Assembly: GCA_002748835.1 (NCBI GenBank)
Contig: PDTL01000017.1
Location: 1-64,000 of the forward strand
Direction: 5' to 3'
Length of the DNA: 64,000 bases
Source of the DNA: Deltaproteobacteria bacterium
GTDB lineage: Bacteria; Desulfobacterota; Desulfobacteria; Desulfobacterales; GCA-2748835
Part shown: positions 8,212 to 17,536 of the stretch, in pieces
Numbering within the stretch: the first letter of the stretch is position 1
How the letters are laid out: every line of letters starts with the position of its first letter
Program-made: the position numbers and the translations under genes
Notes under the pieces: generated by a model
Told to the model about the DNA's origin: nothing
Database searches by the model: none
Seen by the model: only the letters and a program-made list of their open reading frames with translations

Positions 8212-9891
8212 TTAGATCCCAATATCTGCGGAAATCCGGTTGCGGCCCGCTTCCTTGGCTCTGTATAAAGCCTTGTCCGCATAGGACAGCAGATCAAATA
8301 ACGTCTTGGAATCCTTGCTTGATGCGACCCCCATACTGATGGTCACACGAAACGGACTCCCCTCGTAATCGAACAGTTCTTCCGCCACCTGGATGCGGAT
8401 CTTCTCACAGGCCTTGAACGCACGCTTTAAGCTGGTGTTGGGGAGCAGTAGAGAAAATTCTTCCCCGCCGTACCGGCAGGCGATGTCGTTGAATCGCTTC
8501 AGGGATCTGATGATGGCCGCCACCCGGGCCAATACCATGTCGCCTGCGGGATGGCCATAGGTATCATTGACATTTTTAAAATAATCAAGATCCATCATCA
8601 CCAGGGTCAGCTCCGTCTTATACCGCCGCGCCCGCTCAAATTCCTTCTCAAGCGCGTCCATCAGGTACCGTCGGTTGAACAGCTGGGTCAGATCATCAAT
8701 GGTCGACATTTCAGCCATCCGTGACTGGGCTGTCTTGAGTTCCTCCTTTAAGTGTTTCTTTTCCATGGTATTGACGATCACCCGCATCAGAACCTTGGCA
8801 GACAACCGATCCTTGGGCAGGTAATCGTACGCGCCAGCCTGAATCATCTGTGTGGCCAGCATTTCGTTTCCGTGGCGGGTGATAATAACAAGTGGAAGGG
8901 TCTCCTTGAACTCAGCCAGTCTCATGAGCAGGTCATAACCGGATCCATCCGGCAGCTCATGCTCGGAAAAGACCAGGTCATAACGGTCGTTATGGATCGC
9001 TTCCACTGCAGATGCGATATCGGTTGCTCGGGCAATCTCTACATGGGTCTGATCAATCAGTACGCGGTTCACATAATCAAAATCCGCATCTGATCTGTCT
9101 ACCATGAGAATCCGCACCCGATGATTCACATTGGCCAGCCAGTCGATATCGTCCTTTTTGTGGACCTCGCCATTGCGGATGGTCTGAATCTTGTCCACGA
9201 TAGCGGACATTCGCTTACCCGCCTCCTTGATCCGGAGAATGTGGCGATGCATTTTCTCTGGGTCCTTCTCACTCATCTCCACCAGCTCAATGCTGCTTAA
9301 GAGGGTCATCAACGGCTGATTCAACTCATGGGCCGTTGCACCTGCCATCTGCAGCAGTACCTTGAGCCGTTCTTCTTCGATCACCGACTTCTGCTGGGCA
9401 ATAATCTGTTCGTTGGCCCGTTTCAGCTCCCGATTGGCAATCTCAAGACGCCGGCGCTGCTGATAGAGTTCAACGAAAATCTGCACTTTAGAAATGAGAA
9501 TGTCCGGATTCAATGGTTTGAACAGATAATCCACTGCCCCCACTTCATACCCCCGGAACACATGACGCGATTCCTTATTGATCGCTGTGACGAACAGAAT
9601 GGGGATATGCCGGGTCTTTTCATAATTCCTTATGATTTCAGCCGTCTCATATCCGTCCATGTCCGGCATCTGGACATCCAGAAGCACCAGGGCCACGTCC
9701 ACCTCCAGGGTCACTGCCAGGGCATCGTTGCCTGATGTGGCACGGATGATATGCCACCCGGGTCGCCTCAGGTGTTTTTCAAGGGCCATAAGATTCTCTT
9801 TACGATCATCGACAATCAGAATGTTCACCTTTTCAGAAGTGCACATCACGTATTTTTCCGCCTCACTCAACCTGATTTTATCTTCAGACAT
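8212..9891 (-). CDS. Two-receiver diguanylate cyclase with an orphan HisKA-like helix
   Basis: The order is a receiver (residues 22-140, acceptor D72), a coiled coil, a HisKA-like helix with TAHELNQPL (His near 188) but no following ATPase domain, a second receiver (259-375) and a GGDEF domain (395-555). The cyclase site is GGEEF (475-479), and the RFND at 466-469 fits the product-inhibition I-site, so c-di-GMP synthesis is expected. In the second receiver the acceptor position is Glu310 (LVFSEHELPDG), so it cannot be phosphorylated in the usual way. It sits just downstream of the large hybrid kinase on the same strand, which may be its partner. Confidence 0.92.
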   Translation of the reverse strand: MSEDKIRLSEAEKYVMCTSEKVNILIVDDRKENLMALEKHLRRPGWHIIRATSGNDALAVTLEVDVALVLLDVQMPDMDGYETAEIIRNYEKTRHIPILFVTAINKESRHVFRGYEVGAVDYLFKPLNPDILISKVQIFVELYQQRRRLEIANRELKRANEQIIAQQKSVIEEERLKVLLQMAGATAHELNQPLMTLLSSIELVEMSEKDPEKMHRHILRIKEAGKRMSAIVDKIQTIRNGEVHKKDDIDWLANVNHRVRILMVDRSDADFDYVNRVLIDQTHVEIARATDIASAVEAIHNDRYDLVFSEHELPDGSGYDLLMRLAEFKETLPLVIITRHGNEMLATQMIQAGAYDYLPKDRLSAKVLMRVIVNTMEKKHLKEELKTAQSRMAEMSTIDDLTQLFNRRYLMDALEKEFERARRYKTELTLVMMDLDYFKNVNDTYGHPAGDMVLARVAAIIRSLKRFNDIACRYGGEEFSLLLPNTSLKRAFKACEKIRIQVAEELFDYEGSPFRVTISMGVASSKDSKTLFDLLSYADKALYRAKEAGRNRISADIGI

Positions 9892-9955
9892 TCGATTCTT
9901 CGTGCCATGTACTGACTGCCGACAGGCTTTTAGCCGAATGCATCCAGGTGGTTGA

Positions 9956-12900
9956 TCACAAAGCCGTGGCCTGATACAGCCAGACCCGCAGCATGGAAAA
10001 CAGCCGATCCGGGTCCACCGGTTTTTCTAAATAGTCACTGGCGCCGGCTTCAATACACTTGGCCCGGTCTCCTTTCATGGCTTTTGCGGTCAGCGCAATC
10101 ACCGGAAGGTCCCTGAACTTTTCCTGGGCGCGAATGGCACGGATGGCCGCGTATCCATCCATTACCGGCATCATGATATCCATGAGTACCAGGTGAACAT
10201 CCGGATGCGCGTCCAGTCGTTCCAACGCTTCTCTGCCGTTTCGCGCGACCCGGGTGGTCATCCCCCTGTTTTCCAGTATCTGCTTCAAAGAAAAAATATT
10301 CCGCATATCATCATCCACAATCAGCACTTCTTTATTCGCCAGGATCGCATCCTTGTCATACATCCGCCGGAGGATGGCCTGTTTTGCTTCAGGCAGATTC
10401 ACTTCGTTTCGGTGCAGAAACAGTGTGGTCTCGTCCAATAGCTTCTGATGAGACTCCACCCCTTTGAGAACCGTAGAAGCCGCGCAGCTATCCACATACG
10501 ACCGTTCTTCCGCCGTCAGCTCCCTGCCCGTGTAGACAATCACCGGAAGATGCCGGCCCCCGGAGTTGGCCTGAACTTGATCCAGGAGGCCCAGACCGGA
10601 CTTGTCCGGCAGCCCGATATCGAGCACCAGACAGTCAAACTGGACCTCTGCCAGAGCTTTTTCCGCAGCCTCTGCGGTTCTGACAAAGGTGATTTTCACG
10701 TCCCCGTTTCCGATGATTTTAGCAATGGCCTGCTGCTGAACCGTGTTATCTTCCACCACCAACAGATCTTTAACGGGTTTGGAGATCATTTGATGGATAT
10801 GGGTGTACATCGTAAACAGATTTTCTGCATTCACTGGTTTCAAATGAAAACCAGCTGCGCCCATTTTCAAGGCGTCCAGTTCAGCGTCCGTACCGGAAAA
10901 CAGGTGAACCGGAATATGCCGTGTGTCCGGGCGTTCCTTCAGGCGCGCCATGACCCCCCACCCATTGAGCCGGGGCAGCCCGAGCTCGAGCAGAATCGCG
11001 CTGGGCGCATAGTAATCGGCAAACTGGAGCCCCGTTTCACCGTCACCGGCAACCAGGGCTTTGAAACCGTTCTCATGGGCCATGTCCCGGAGCGCACGGG
11101 CAAACACCGGATCATCCTCAATAATCAACACACGCCGGTCTTTGGGCAGCAGATTGCGCCGGTCATCTTTCACCAGATCAATGGCGTTCGCGTGTGGCAC
11201 CGCTTCATGATCACCTGGTCCTGGTGCCATGGCCAGAACCGCATCCGGACCCAGGTCTTCGGGCACTCCCTTTTTTATCGCCATGCGCCGAGGCAGGATA
11301 AGGGTGAACACACTTCCCTCTCCAACACGGCTTGTCAGAAAAATACGTCCGCCAATGAGCAGGGACAGCTCGCGGGCAATGGACAGCCCCAGCCCCGTCC
11401 CTCCGTACAGCCGGCTGGTCGATCCGTCCGCCTGCTGGAAGGCTTCAAATATCAGTCGTTGTTTGTCTTCCGGAATCCCGATCCCGGTGTCGGATACGGA
11501 GATGGACACCGCGTTTTCCGGGGTCAGGTTCATCTCTGCCGGCAGGTTTTCTGTGTCCGGAATCTGGACACTCAGGGTGATGACACCCTGGGAAGTGAAT
11601 TTCAGGGCATTAGAAATAAAATTCTTGATAATCTGCTCTAACCGCTGTTTGTCCGTCACCATCAACTCGGGCAGATCTTCGTCTGTCCGCACGGCAAAGA
11701 TCAGGCCCTTTTGAATGGCGAGCGGCGTAAACGTCCGCTGCATACCGGCCAGAAACTCGCTGATGGGCATCTCAGCCGGATATACATCCAGCTTGCCGGC
11801 TTCCACCTTGGAGAGATCCAGAATATCATTAATCAGGCTCAAAAGGTCCTCGCCGGCTGTGAGAATGGCCTCGGCTGACTCCTGCTGGTCTGATGACAGT
11901 CGCTGATCCGGATTGTCGACCAGGTGACGGGCCAGGAGCAACATGCTGTTCAGCGGTGTGCGCAGTTCATGGGACATGTTGGCAAGAAACTCGGATTTGT
12001 ACCGGCTGCTCAACTCCAGCTCGGCTGCTTTTTCTTCAATGGTCTGCCTGGCTGACTCCAATTCCAGGTTCTTTTTCTGGATCTGGCTTTTCTGAGATTC
12101 CAAAATAGTGGTCTGCTCTTCCAGTTCCGACGCGTTCCATTCCAACTCTTCATTGGTATGGCGCAACACCTCCTGCTGGTCTTTGAGCCGGGCTTCGGAC
12201 GCCCGGAGGGCAACGGCCTGTTCTTCCAGCTCACGATTCGCCTGGTTGAGATCCTCTTCCCTCGACTTCAGGGCTTCGGCCTGTTCTCGCGTTTTGGTGA
12301 GCAGCGTTTGCATCCGAACCCGGGACATGCAGGAATCAACCGCCACGACAATGCTCTCTGACACCTGATGCAGAAATCGGATCTGCGTCTGGTTAAACGG
12401 CTTGAACCCGCCGATCTCCACCACGCCGGTGAGCTTGTCGTCCATGCACAGTGGAAAGACCATCAGGTAGTTTGGTGCCGCACTTCCCAGGCCCGAGGCC
12501 ACCTGCATATAGTCGGTCGGGCAATCGCTCACCAGAACCATGTTCCGGTCACGGGCCACCTGGCCCACCAGTCCTTCGCCCACGGCAAACTGACGGGGTT
12601 TGTCGTCCGGATTTTTCCAGGCATAGGTCCCGGCCAGTTTCAGTGTGCGCCTGCCGGTCAACACGTAGAAAGCGCCCACCGGTGCTTCGAGATGGTCGCA
12701 CAGGAGGGTGATGATCTGTGACGTCAGGGTCTGGAGATCCGGTTCCCCCCGCATTTCATCGTAAAGCTGGGTATGACCGGTGATCATCCAGTTCCGTTGC
12801 TCGCTCTCCATCCGATACTTCCGGATACTGGTCAGCATCCGGTTGATGCTGGCAGCCAGGCGACCCACCTCATTGCTCGCCTGCACATCAATTACATGGT

Positions 12901-14029
12901 CGAGATCGCCATTCGCCACCAGACGGGCACCGTCGGCCACTTCGCGAATAGGCCGAACGATTTTTGCAGACAGGAGCATACCCACCATGGCTACGGCAGT
13001 CACCATCAGCGTCAACAGAAAAAAGAAATACCGAAGATACTGATTGGTATCGCCAAAGGCTTCGGCAATTTCCACTTCTGCGATCAGCGCCATGGGTACC
13101 GTTCCCATGACAAAACCCGCCTGCACGCCGAGTACTGGATGACCGTGAAGGCCGTTATAGGTAGAGGCCGTATACCCAGCTGTTTCAATGTCTTTTTTCC
13201 GGTTTTCCGCCAGATGCGATCTGAACGCCCGAATCTGATCCGTATCCACCTGAAAGGTCATGGCCGTTTCCACGTCGGCGCTGCTGACATTGGACCGCAT
13301 CCACCCGTCTGCTCCCACCAGGTACGTCTCTGATGTCTCACCCAGCCCCATGTCCTGACGGAGGATGGCGTCTATGGGAGCCAGAGAAAACTGAACCACT
13401 AAAAGGCCCGGCGAAAGAGCGCCCTTCCCCCGAATCGCCTGCACAACAAATCCGAACACGCCACCCGAAGGCGGATAGACGCCGTAATCGGAAAATACAG
13501 GCTGGTCGGTTTCCATGGCCCTGGCACACGCCGCTGACAACCGGGATGCCGAAAGGGAGCCGGTAAACAGATTTTTCCCTAGATCCCCTTCGTTTTTTAC
13601 CGAATACCGCACATTCCCGGCCCGATCCACCAGCAGTACATCATGGAACCCGCACGTTGACCGGAATGCCGCCAGGTCCGCAGACGCATCACGCGGGTCA
13701 GCTGATCGCGACGGGCTCACCCCATACGCATCAGTCGTCTGATCCGATTCATCCCAGCGATTGACCAGCCACTGCATGAATCGCCATGTGGATCCTGCGT
13801 TTGTCTGGTAGCGGACATCTCGAAGCATTTCATTATAATAGCTCTTAATCTGGCGGATTTTACAGGTAGCCGCCATATACAGCCGCACGCCTGTATCCGT
13901 GTGCAGCTGGGAATGGGCGCGAATACCCGTTGCAATCCCCACCAGGCAGACAGGCAGCACGGAAAGGCATAAAAAGCAGATAAACAATGTCCGGGTCAGT
14001 CCGGATCGAAACAGTCTGCACACCTTCAT
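9956..14029 (-). CDS. Hybrid sensor histidine kinase with GAF and three receivers
   Basis: This protein of about 1,357 residues has a membrane helix near 15-35 and a dCache-like periplasmic sensor (about 45-330). A second helix (about 335-357) is followed by HAMP (about 358-410), GAF (about 435-570) and a long coiled coil (575-675). The kinase has SHELRTPLN (His near 687), DTGIGI and GTGLGLS. Three receivers follow, with acceptors at about 1015, 1137 and 1284. The first acceptor is Glu (AILLELGLP) instead of Asp; the other two are Asp. The ATG at 14029 with GGAG upstream is preferred over the TTG before it. It probably signals to the adjacent receiver-GGDEF protein. Confidence 0.93.
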   Translation of the reverse strand: MKVCRLFRSGLTRTLFICFLCLSVLPVCLVGIATGIRAHSQLHTDTGVRLYMAATCKIRQIKSYYNEMLRDVRYQTNAGSTWRFMQWLVNRWDESDQTTDAYGVSPSRSADPRDASADLAAFRSTCGFHDVLLVDRAGNVRYSVKNEGDLGKNLFTGSLSASRLSAACARAMETDQPVFSDYGVYPPSGGVFGFVVQAIRGKGALSPGLLVVQFSLAPIDAILRQDMGLGETSETYLVGADGWMRSNVSSADVETAMTFQVDTDQIRAFRSHLAENRKKDIETAGYTASTYNGLHGHPVLGVQAGFVMGTVPMALIAEVEIAEAFGDTNQYLRYFFFLLTLMVTAVAMVGMLLSAKIVRPIREVADGARLVANGDLDHVIDVQASNEVGRLAASINRMLTSIRKYRMESEQRNWMITGHTQLYDEMRGEPDLQTLTSQIITLLCDHLEAPVGAFYVLTGRRTLKLAGTYAWKNPDDKPRQFAVGEGLVGQVARDRNMVLVSDCPTDYMQVASGLGSAAPNYLMVFPLCMDDKLTGVVEIGGFKPFNQTQIRFLHQVSESIVVAVDSCMSRVRMQTLLTKTREQAEALKSREEDLNQANRELEEQAVALRASEARLKDQQEVLRHTNEELEWNASELEEQTTILESQKSQIQKKNLELESARQTIEEKAAELELSSRYKSEFLANMSHELRTPLNSMLLLARHLVDNPDQRLSSDQQESAEAILTAGEDLLSLINDILDLSKVEAGKLDVYPAEMPISEFLAGMQRTFTPLAIQKGLIFAVRTDEDLPELMVTDKQRLEQIIKNFISNALKFTSQGVITLSVQIPDTENLPAEMNLTPENAVSISVSDTGIGIPEDKQRLIFEAFQQADGSTSRLYGGTGLGLSIARELSLLIGGRIFLTSRVGEGSVFTLILPRRMAIKKGVPEDLGPDAVLAMAPGPGDHEAVPHANAIDLVKDDRRNLLPKDRRVLIIEDDPVFARALRDMAHENGFKALVAGDGETGLQFADYYAPSAILLELGLPRLNGWGVMARLKERPDTRHIPVHLFSGTDAELDALKMGAAGFHLKPVNAENLFTMYTHIHQMISKPVKDLLVVEDNTVQQQAIAKIIGNGDVKITFVRTAEAAEKALAEVQFDCLVLDIGLPDKSGLGLLDQVQANSGGRHLPVIVYTGRELTAEERSYVDSCAASTVLKGVESHQKLLDETTLFLHRNEVNLPEAKQAILRRMYDKDAILANKEVLIVDDDMRNIFSLKQILENRGMTTRVARNGREALERLDAHPDVHLVLMDIMMPVMDGYAAIRAIRAQEKFRDLPVIALTAKAMKGDRAKCIEAGASDYLEKPVDPDRLFSMLRVWLYQATAL

Positions 14030-14209
14030 CAATCAACAACTCCGAATAAACGTGCTGACCGGAACGACCACTTTACAGGAGCAGCTCACGCCGGCCGTTA
14101 TTCTGCGAAAATGACGGCATCAGCACGTCAATCAGGCAGACGAAGAAACTTCGCCGGATACTTTGCAAAAGGCTTTCAAACTATAGGCCATTGTTAACAT
14201 TCGGTCAAT

Positions 14210-14785
14210 TCACGATTCGTCACTCATTTTTAAATGAACCGGCGACTGTGCCCGGCACCGGGCAGCCTGCCAGCAGACCAGCGCCATGGAAACTGCCGGC
14301 CGACTGTAGTCCGCGCGGGTCACCTGACCGTTGCTGAGAATCCCGATCAACCCTTCAGCATAGCCGATCCGAGGGTTGTCGGTCAGACCGGCAGCCGACA
14401 CCGCGTCGTCCAGCTCCATCCCCTGCCGCACCACACCGTTGGCCAGTTCGGGGGGCAATTCAAAGGCCGGTCCCAGGCCAATGTACATCTCAGAACCGTC
14501 ATAGAGGGCACAGACCGTGACATTCATGTACCCGGATCGGGTCTGGGGAACGGGAATCACCCCCGACTCAAGGCCGATGCCCCAGTCCCCCCCTTCCTTG
14601 GCAGCCATGGCCCGGTTCCGGGCTCCCCGCACCGTCAGATCCATTCCCACCGGCTGATCTGCCACGCCCGATGTCACTGCCCGGGCAGACAACCGTACCC
14701 CGCCGGGGATATTCCAGTCGGTGAGTACCGCCTGGACCGCCGCAAACTTGACCGGGTTCTTTGAGCCCAGACACACATCCATCAT
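14210..14785 (-). CDS. yjjX: Inosine/xanthosine triphosphatase, YjjX/DUF84 family
   Basis: The N-terminus MMDVCLGSKNPVKFAAVQAVL is the nucleotide-binding signature of the DUF84/ITPase-like house-cleaning enzymes. It is followed by SGVADQPVGMDLTVRGARNRA and GIGLESGV, both family motifs. The enzyme hydrolyses ITP or XTP to the monophosphate so that deaminated purines are not incorporated. The GGGAGGA box lies just before the paired ATG codons at 14785/14782, so the GTG at 14803 used by the ORF track is not the start. The length, about 190 residues, is normal. Confidence 0.85.
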   Translation of the reverse strand: MMDVCLGSKNPVKFAAVQAVLTDWNIPGGVRLSARAVTSGVADQPVGMDLTVRGARNRAMAAKEGGDWGIGLESGVIPVPQTRSGYMNVTVCALYDGSEMYIGLGPAFELPPELANGVVRQGMELDDAVSAAGLTDNPRIGYAEGLIGILSNGQVTRADYSRPAVSMALVCWQAARCRAQSPVHLKMSDES

Positions 14786-14880
14786 GCCGTCCTCCCTGTT
14801 CACCCGCCCGCCGATTCTTGCCCTTGCTTTATGCGGTACTGGGTTTTATGATAAAAGATTGTCTGCGCTAAGGAGATGTG

Positions 14881-15306
14881 ATGCTGACCTGTCGCCCCCC
14901 TGCCTGCCTAAAAACCCCTCCCGGACCGCAGTTTCCCTGCGACGCCGGCAGATCGCCTTCGACTGAACCGTCAGCAGGTCCGGACGATGCCGACACCGCA
15001 GACCCTGCGGTCCGCTGCAGAGCGTGTCAGCAGACACTGACCCGACCGGATTGGGCCATCCGCCTCAACGATGCCCACCTGCACGTTTTTGCCAATCCCG
15101 CCGGTGTGCTGTTTGAAATCGTCTGTTTTTCAGAAGCACCCGGCTGCCGTGTCCTGGGCCTGCCGTCAGGCGAATTCACCTGGTTCCCCGGTTATGCCTG
15201 GCAGATCACCCTCTGCCGAACTTGCGGCACCCACATTGGCTGGCATTTTTCCGGCACGGGTGCCCCTTTTGACGCCCTCATCACCGACCGGATCACCATC
15301 ATCTGA
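14881..15306 (+). CDS. CULT-domain (cereblon-like) protein
   Basis: After a Pro-rich, probably disordered 45 residues, the sequence VRCRACQQTLTR ... AHLHVFANPAGVLFEIVCFSEAPGC ... FTWFPGYAWQITLCRTCGTHIGWHFSGTG ... FDALITDRI is the CULT domain. This is the fold that binds thalidomide in cereblon and cyclic-imide-like ligands in bacterial homologues. The two CxxC pairs form the zinc site, and the three tryptophans in FTWFPGYAW and HIGW fit the aromatic ligand cage. GGAG five bases before the ATG fixes the start. No Lon-like domain is attached. The natural bacterial ligand is not known. Confidence 0.85.
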   Translation: MLTCRPPACLKTPPGPQFPCDAGRSPSTEPSAGPDDADTADPAVRCRACQQTLTRPDWAIRLNDAHLHVFANPAGVLFEIVCFSEAPGCRVLGLPSGEFTWFPGYAWQITLCRTCGTHIGWHFSGTGAPFDALITDRITII

Positions 15307-15341
15307 TGCGCCGCTGTATCTGACTGTCATCGAACGACGGG

Positions 15342-16016
15342 TCACCGCTCGGCTGCCGCCCGCCATCGCCTTACCAGTTCATAAATGATCTCTGCGGTCA
15401 GTCCCCAGATGATCTCCCCGTTCACCCGATACAGGCGCACGGGGTATTTCCGGCCGCCCCAGGCATGGTGGTAGGCTTCCGGCAGTCCCAGATCTTTTGT
15501 CGGAAACAGCACGACTTTTTCCCCTTCTGCATTCAGATACGCCGGCTGGACTTCCACTCTCACATGATAGGTCTCAGGGGCTGTTTCCAAAAAATATGAC
15601 ACAGGCACCGTAAACACCCGGTCCACCTCTTTCGGATCCAGGGAGAGTGCCGTGATATCGGAGAGAGCAAGCCGTCCCACAAAAGATTCCAGAACCGTAC
15701 CCATGGCGGCGACCAGGGTGCCGAGACGCCCGTCGATGCAAATCTTGTCCGCATCAATTCCGAGTTCTTCCACCGTCTCCCGGATAGCCGTTTCCCGGCA
15801 GTCACGATCATCATGGGCCGCGTAATGACCGCCTGGAAAACAGATCTCCCCGGGCTGCCTCACACCGGCCGCGCGTTTCTCAAACAGCAAATGATACGTC
15901 CCGTCCACCCAGACCAACGGCACCAGAACGGCGGTATAAAACCAGCGATCCCTTCCCATGATCCCCGGACATTCGGGAAGCGCATCAACCAGTTTCCGGT
16001 ATTCGATTTCCTGCAT
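15342..16016 (-). CDS. NUDIX hydrolase, CoA pyrophosphatase-like
   Basis: The Nudix region reads FPGGHYAAHDDRDCRETAIRETVEELGI. The REx2EExGI core is complete, and the first part has the Asp-containing spacing seen in NudL-type CoA pyrophosphatases. Such enzymes split CoA or NADH-like dinucleotides at the pyrophosphate. The start at MQEIEYRKL (16016) has GGAG at good spacing. The 22 residues before it in the called ORF are unsupported. The C-terminal AEIIYELVRRW helix is also typical. The substrate is inferred from the family only. Confidence 0.85.
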   Translation of the reverse strand: MQEIEYRKLVDALPECPGIMGRDRWFYTAVLVPLVWVDGTYHLLFEKRAAGVRQPGEICFPGGHYAAHDDRDCRETAIRETVEELGIDADKICIDGRLGTLVAAMGTVLESFVGRLALSDITALSLDPKEVDRVFTVPVSYFLETAPETYHVRVEVQPAYLNAEGEKVVLFPTKDLGLPEAYHHAWGGRKYPVRLYRVNGEIIWGLTAEIIYELVRRWRAAAER

Positions 16017-16140
16017 ATGCTTTCTCCGGCGGACAGCTGATAAAAAAAATCCATTGAATTTTGACTGAATGCGATATACCATTTTTAGTTAAAAGCCAAC
16101 GGTTTTTCCCCATACACACAAATCAGAAGGAGGCGTTTCC

Positions 16141-17112
16141 ATGAACACACGGAACCGCATCTGGATCCTCGTCAGTCTTTTGTCTGTTTTCTGGGTCTCT
16201 CCGGGCTTTGCCGGAAACACCATTGCTGATCACACCATTGCCAAAGAGCAGGTGCTGCGCGCCATTCCCGCATCTGCCATTGAAAAGGCCAAGACCGATC
16301 TCCATATCCTCTACTGCGGGACCTCCCATTCCCAGCAGGTCGTGGAAGGGATGCGCGGACTCATGGCATACAAACCCGGTGACGACACCCTGTACGCGTT
16401 CACCTATGACGGCAATCAGCAAACCGGGAAACTCGATATCCGGTACCGCGCCGCCTCTGGAACGGATCTCAGCCACGACAGCATCGAGGGAAATGGACAC
16501 ACCGGATATTTCAACGGCACGGTCAATTATCTGGACGACCATCCGGACGTGAATACGGTCATGTGGTCCTGGTGCAGCATCGAAGGGCATGATGTGAGCA
16601 TCTATCTTGATGAGTTCGGCACCCTGATCAACCTGTATGCGGCGGGCGGGTCCAAAGGCCGTACCCAGGAAAACGCGGTGAGTTTCATCTTCATGACCGG
16701 CTATGCCAGGGGAGATGACGGCGATACGCCGGAGCCCCCTTATATCCAATCCCCGTACCAGAACCACAAACGGATCGTCGATTACTGCCGGGCCCACGGT
16801 TACTACTGTCTCGATTACTGGAGCCATGACGTCTACAATTACGGGGATGACAGCTACAAGCCCACGGAAAACGGCAATGACAACGTCCAGCACAAGGCAT
16901 GGGTGGACGATCCGGAAAACGCGCAGGGAGAGGATTGGTTCCCATGCCGGAACTGGATAAGCGGCAAAATTGATCTGCCCGCTCACGCGAACCAGCACCT
17001 CACCGGAAACCGGCGCGCCTATGCTGCCTGGTGGATTTTCGCACGCCTGGCCGGGTGGGACGGGAAAAGTACCTGTCAGGCACCGATGCAGATGCTGCTC
17101 TTAACTGACTGA
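16141..17112 (+). CDS. Secreted protein, possibly SGNH-like hydrolase
   Basis: A clear signal peptide (to about FAGN, residue 24) follows an excellent AGGAGG box. The mature protein begins a strand-loop ILYCGTSHSQQVVEGMRGL that looks like an SGNH block I (G-x-S-H-S). Near the C-terminus, DLPAHANQHLTGNRRAYAAWWIFARLAGWDG looks like the catalytic D-x-x-H and terminal helix. Between are VMWSWCSIEGHD and FIFMTGYARGD. Overall length is 323 residues. I infer a periplasmic or outer-surface hydrolase, possibly acting on esters or glycans, without a firm family. It stands alone and convergent to the next gene. Confidence 0.7.
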   Translation: MNTRNRIWILVSLLSVFWVSPGFAGNTIADHTIAKEQVLRAIPASAIEKAKTDLHILYCGTSHSQQVVEGMRGLMAYKPGDDTLYAFTYDGNQQTGKLDIRYRAASGTDLSHDSIEGNGHTGYFNGTVNYLDDHPDVNTVMWSWCSIEGHDVSIYLDEFGTLINLYAAGGSKGRTQENAVSFIFMTGYARGDDGDTPEPPYIQSPYQNHKRIVDYCRAHGYYCLDYWSHDVYNYGDDSYKPTENGNDNVQHKAWVDDPENAQGEDWFPCRNWISGKIDLPAHANQHLTGNRRAYAAWWIFARLAGWDGKSTCQAPMQMLLLTD

Positions 17113-17153
17113 AGTGTTCCGATGGGAAAAAAATTCCATGTTACGCAGCCTTT

Positions 17154-17411
17154 CTACAGGCACTCATACTGATAGGCAATAAGGGCCATTTTTACCTGTT
17201 CCTTCCACGCATCCGGACTCAGGTTCCAGGTTTTGCAGTCTGCATCCATATCTGCCATTTTCAACTTGGCATCCAGGTCCATCAGACTGTATTGTTGATA
17301 ACAATGAAACGCAAACGAATCATCCGCCAGGAAAAAAGACGGATATTCGTTGGGGTATGCATTCACCAGCTTCAAGAGATGTTCCGTGTCTGCGGCTTTA
17401 GGTGGGCTCAT
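17154..17411 (-). CDS. Small hypothetical protein
   Basis: This 85-residue soluble protein has a GGAAAGGA box before its ATG. It contains VNAYPNEYPSFFLADDSFAFHCYQQYSLMDLDAKLKMADMDADCKTWNLSPDAWKEQV, acidic with several aromatic residues and two Cys. There is no membrane segment and no motif I can name. Good translation signals and a protein-like composition argue that it is real. Confidence 0.55.
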   Translation of the reverse strand: MSPPKAADTEHLLKLVNAYPNEYPSFFLADDSFAFHCYQQYSLMDLDAKLKMADMDADCKTWNLSPDAWKEQVKMALIAYQYECL

Positions 17412-17536
17412 CGTGTTATCCTTTCCTTTCCGTTCCTGTCAGGTCCTAACCGACCACTGAACGCCGTGCCAAAGGGCAGATTGTTTTTTTGTCTGCAGCC
17501 ATCTTTCTCATCTGCGGATGATTAAAAATGCCTCCC

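Noticed and set aside
10448-11641. 397-residue ORF on the plus strand
   Set aside because: Antisense to the kinase and receiver domains of the hybrid histidine kinase, which has all motifs in place.
16123-16998. 291-residue ORF on the minus strand
   Set aside because: Antisense to the secreted protein at 16141, which has a signal peptide and a near-perfect ribosome binding site.
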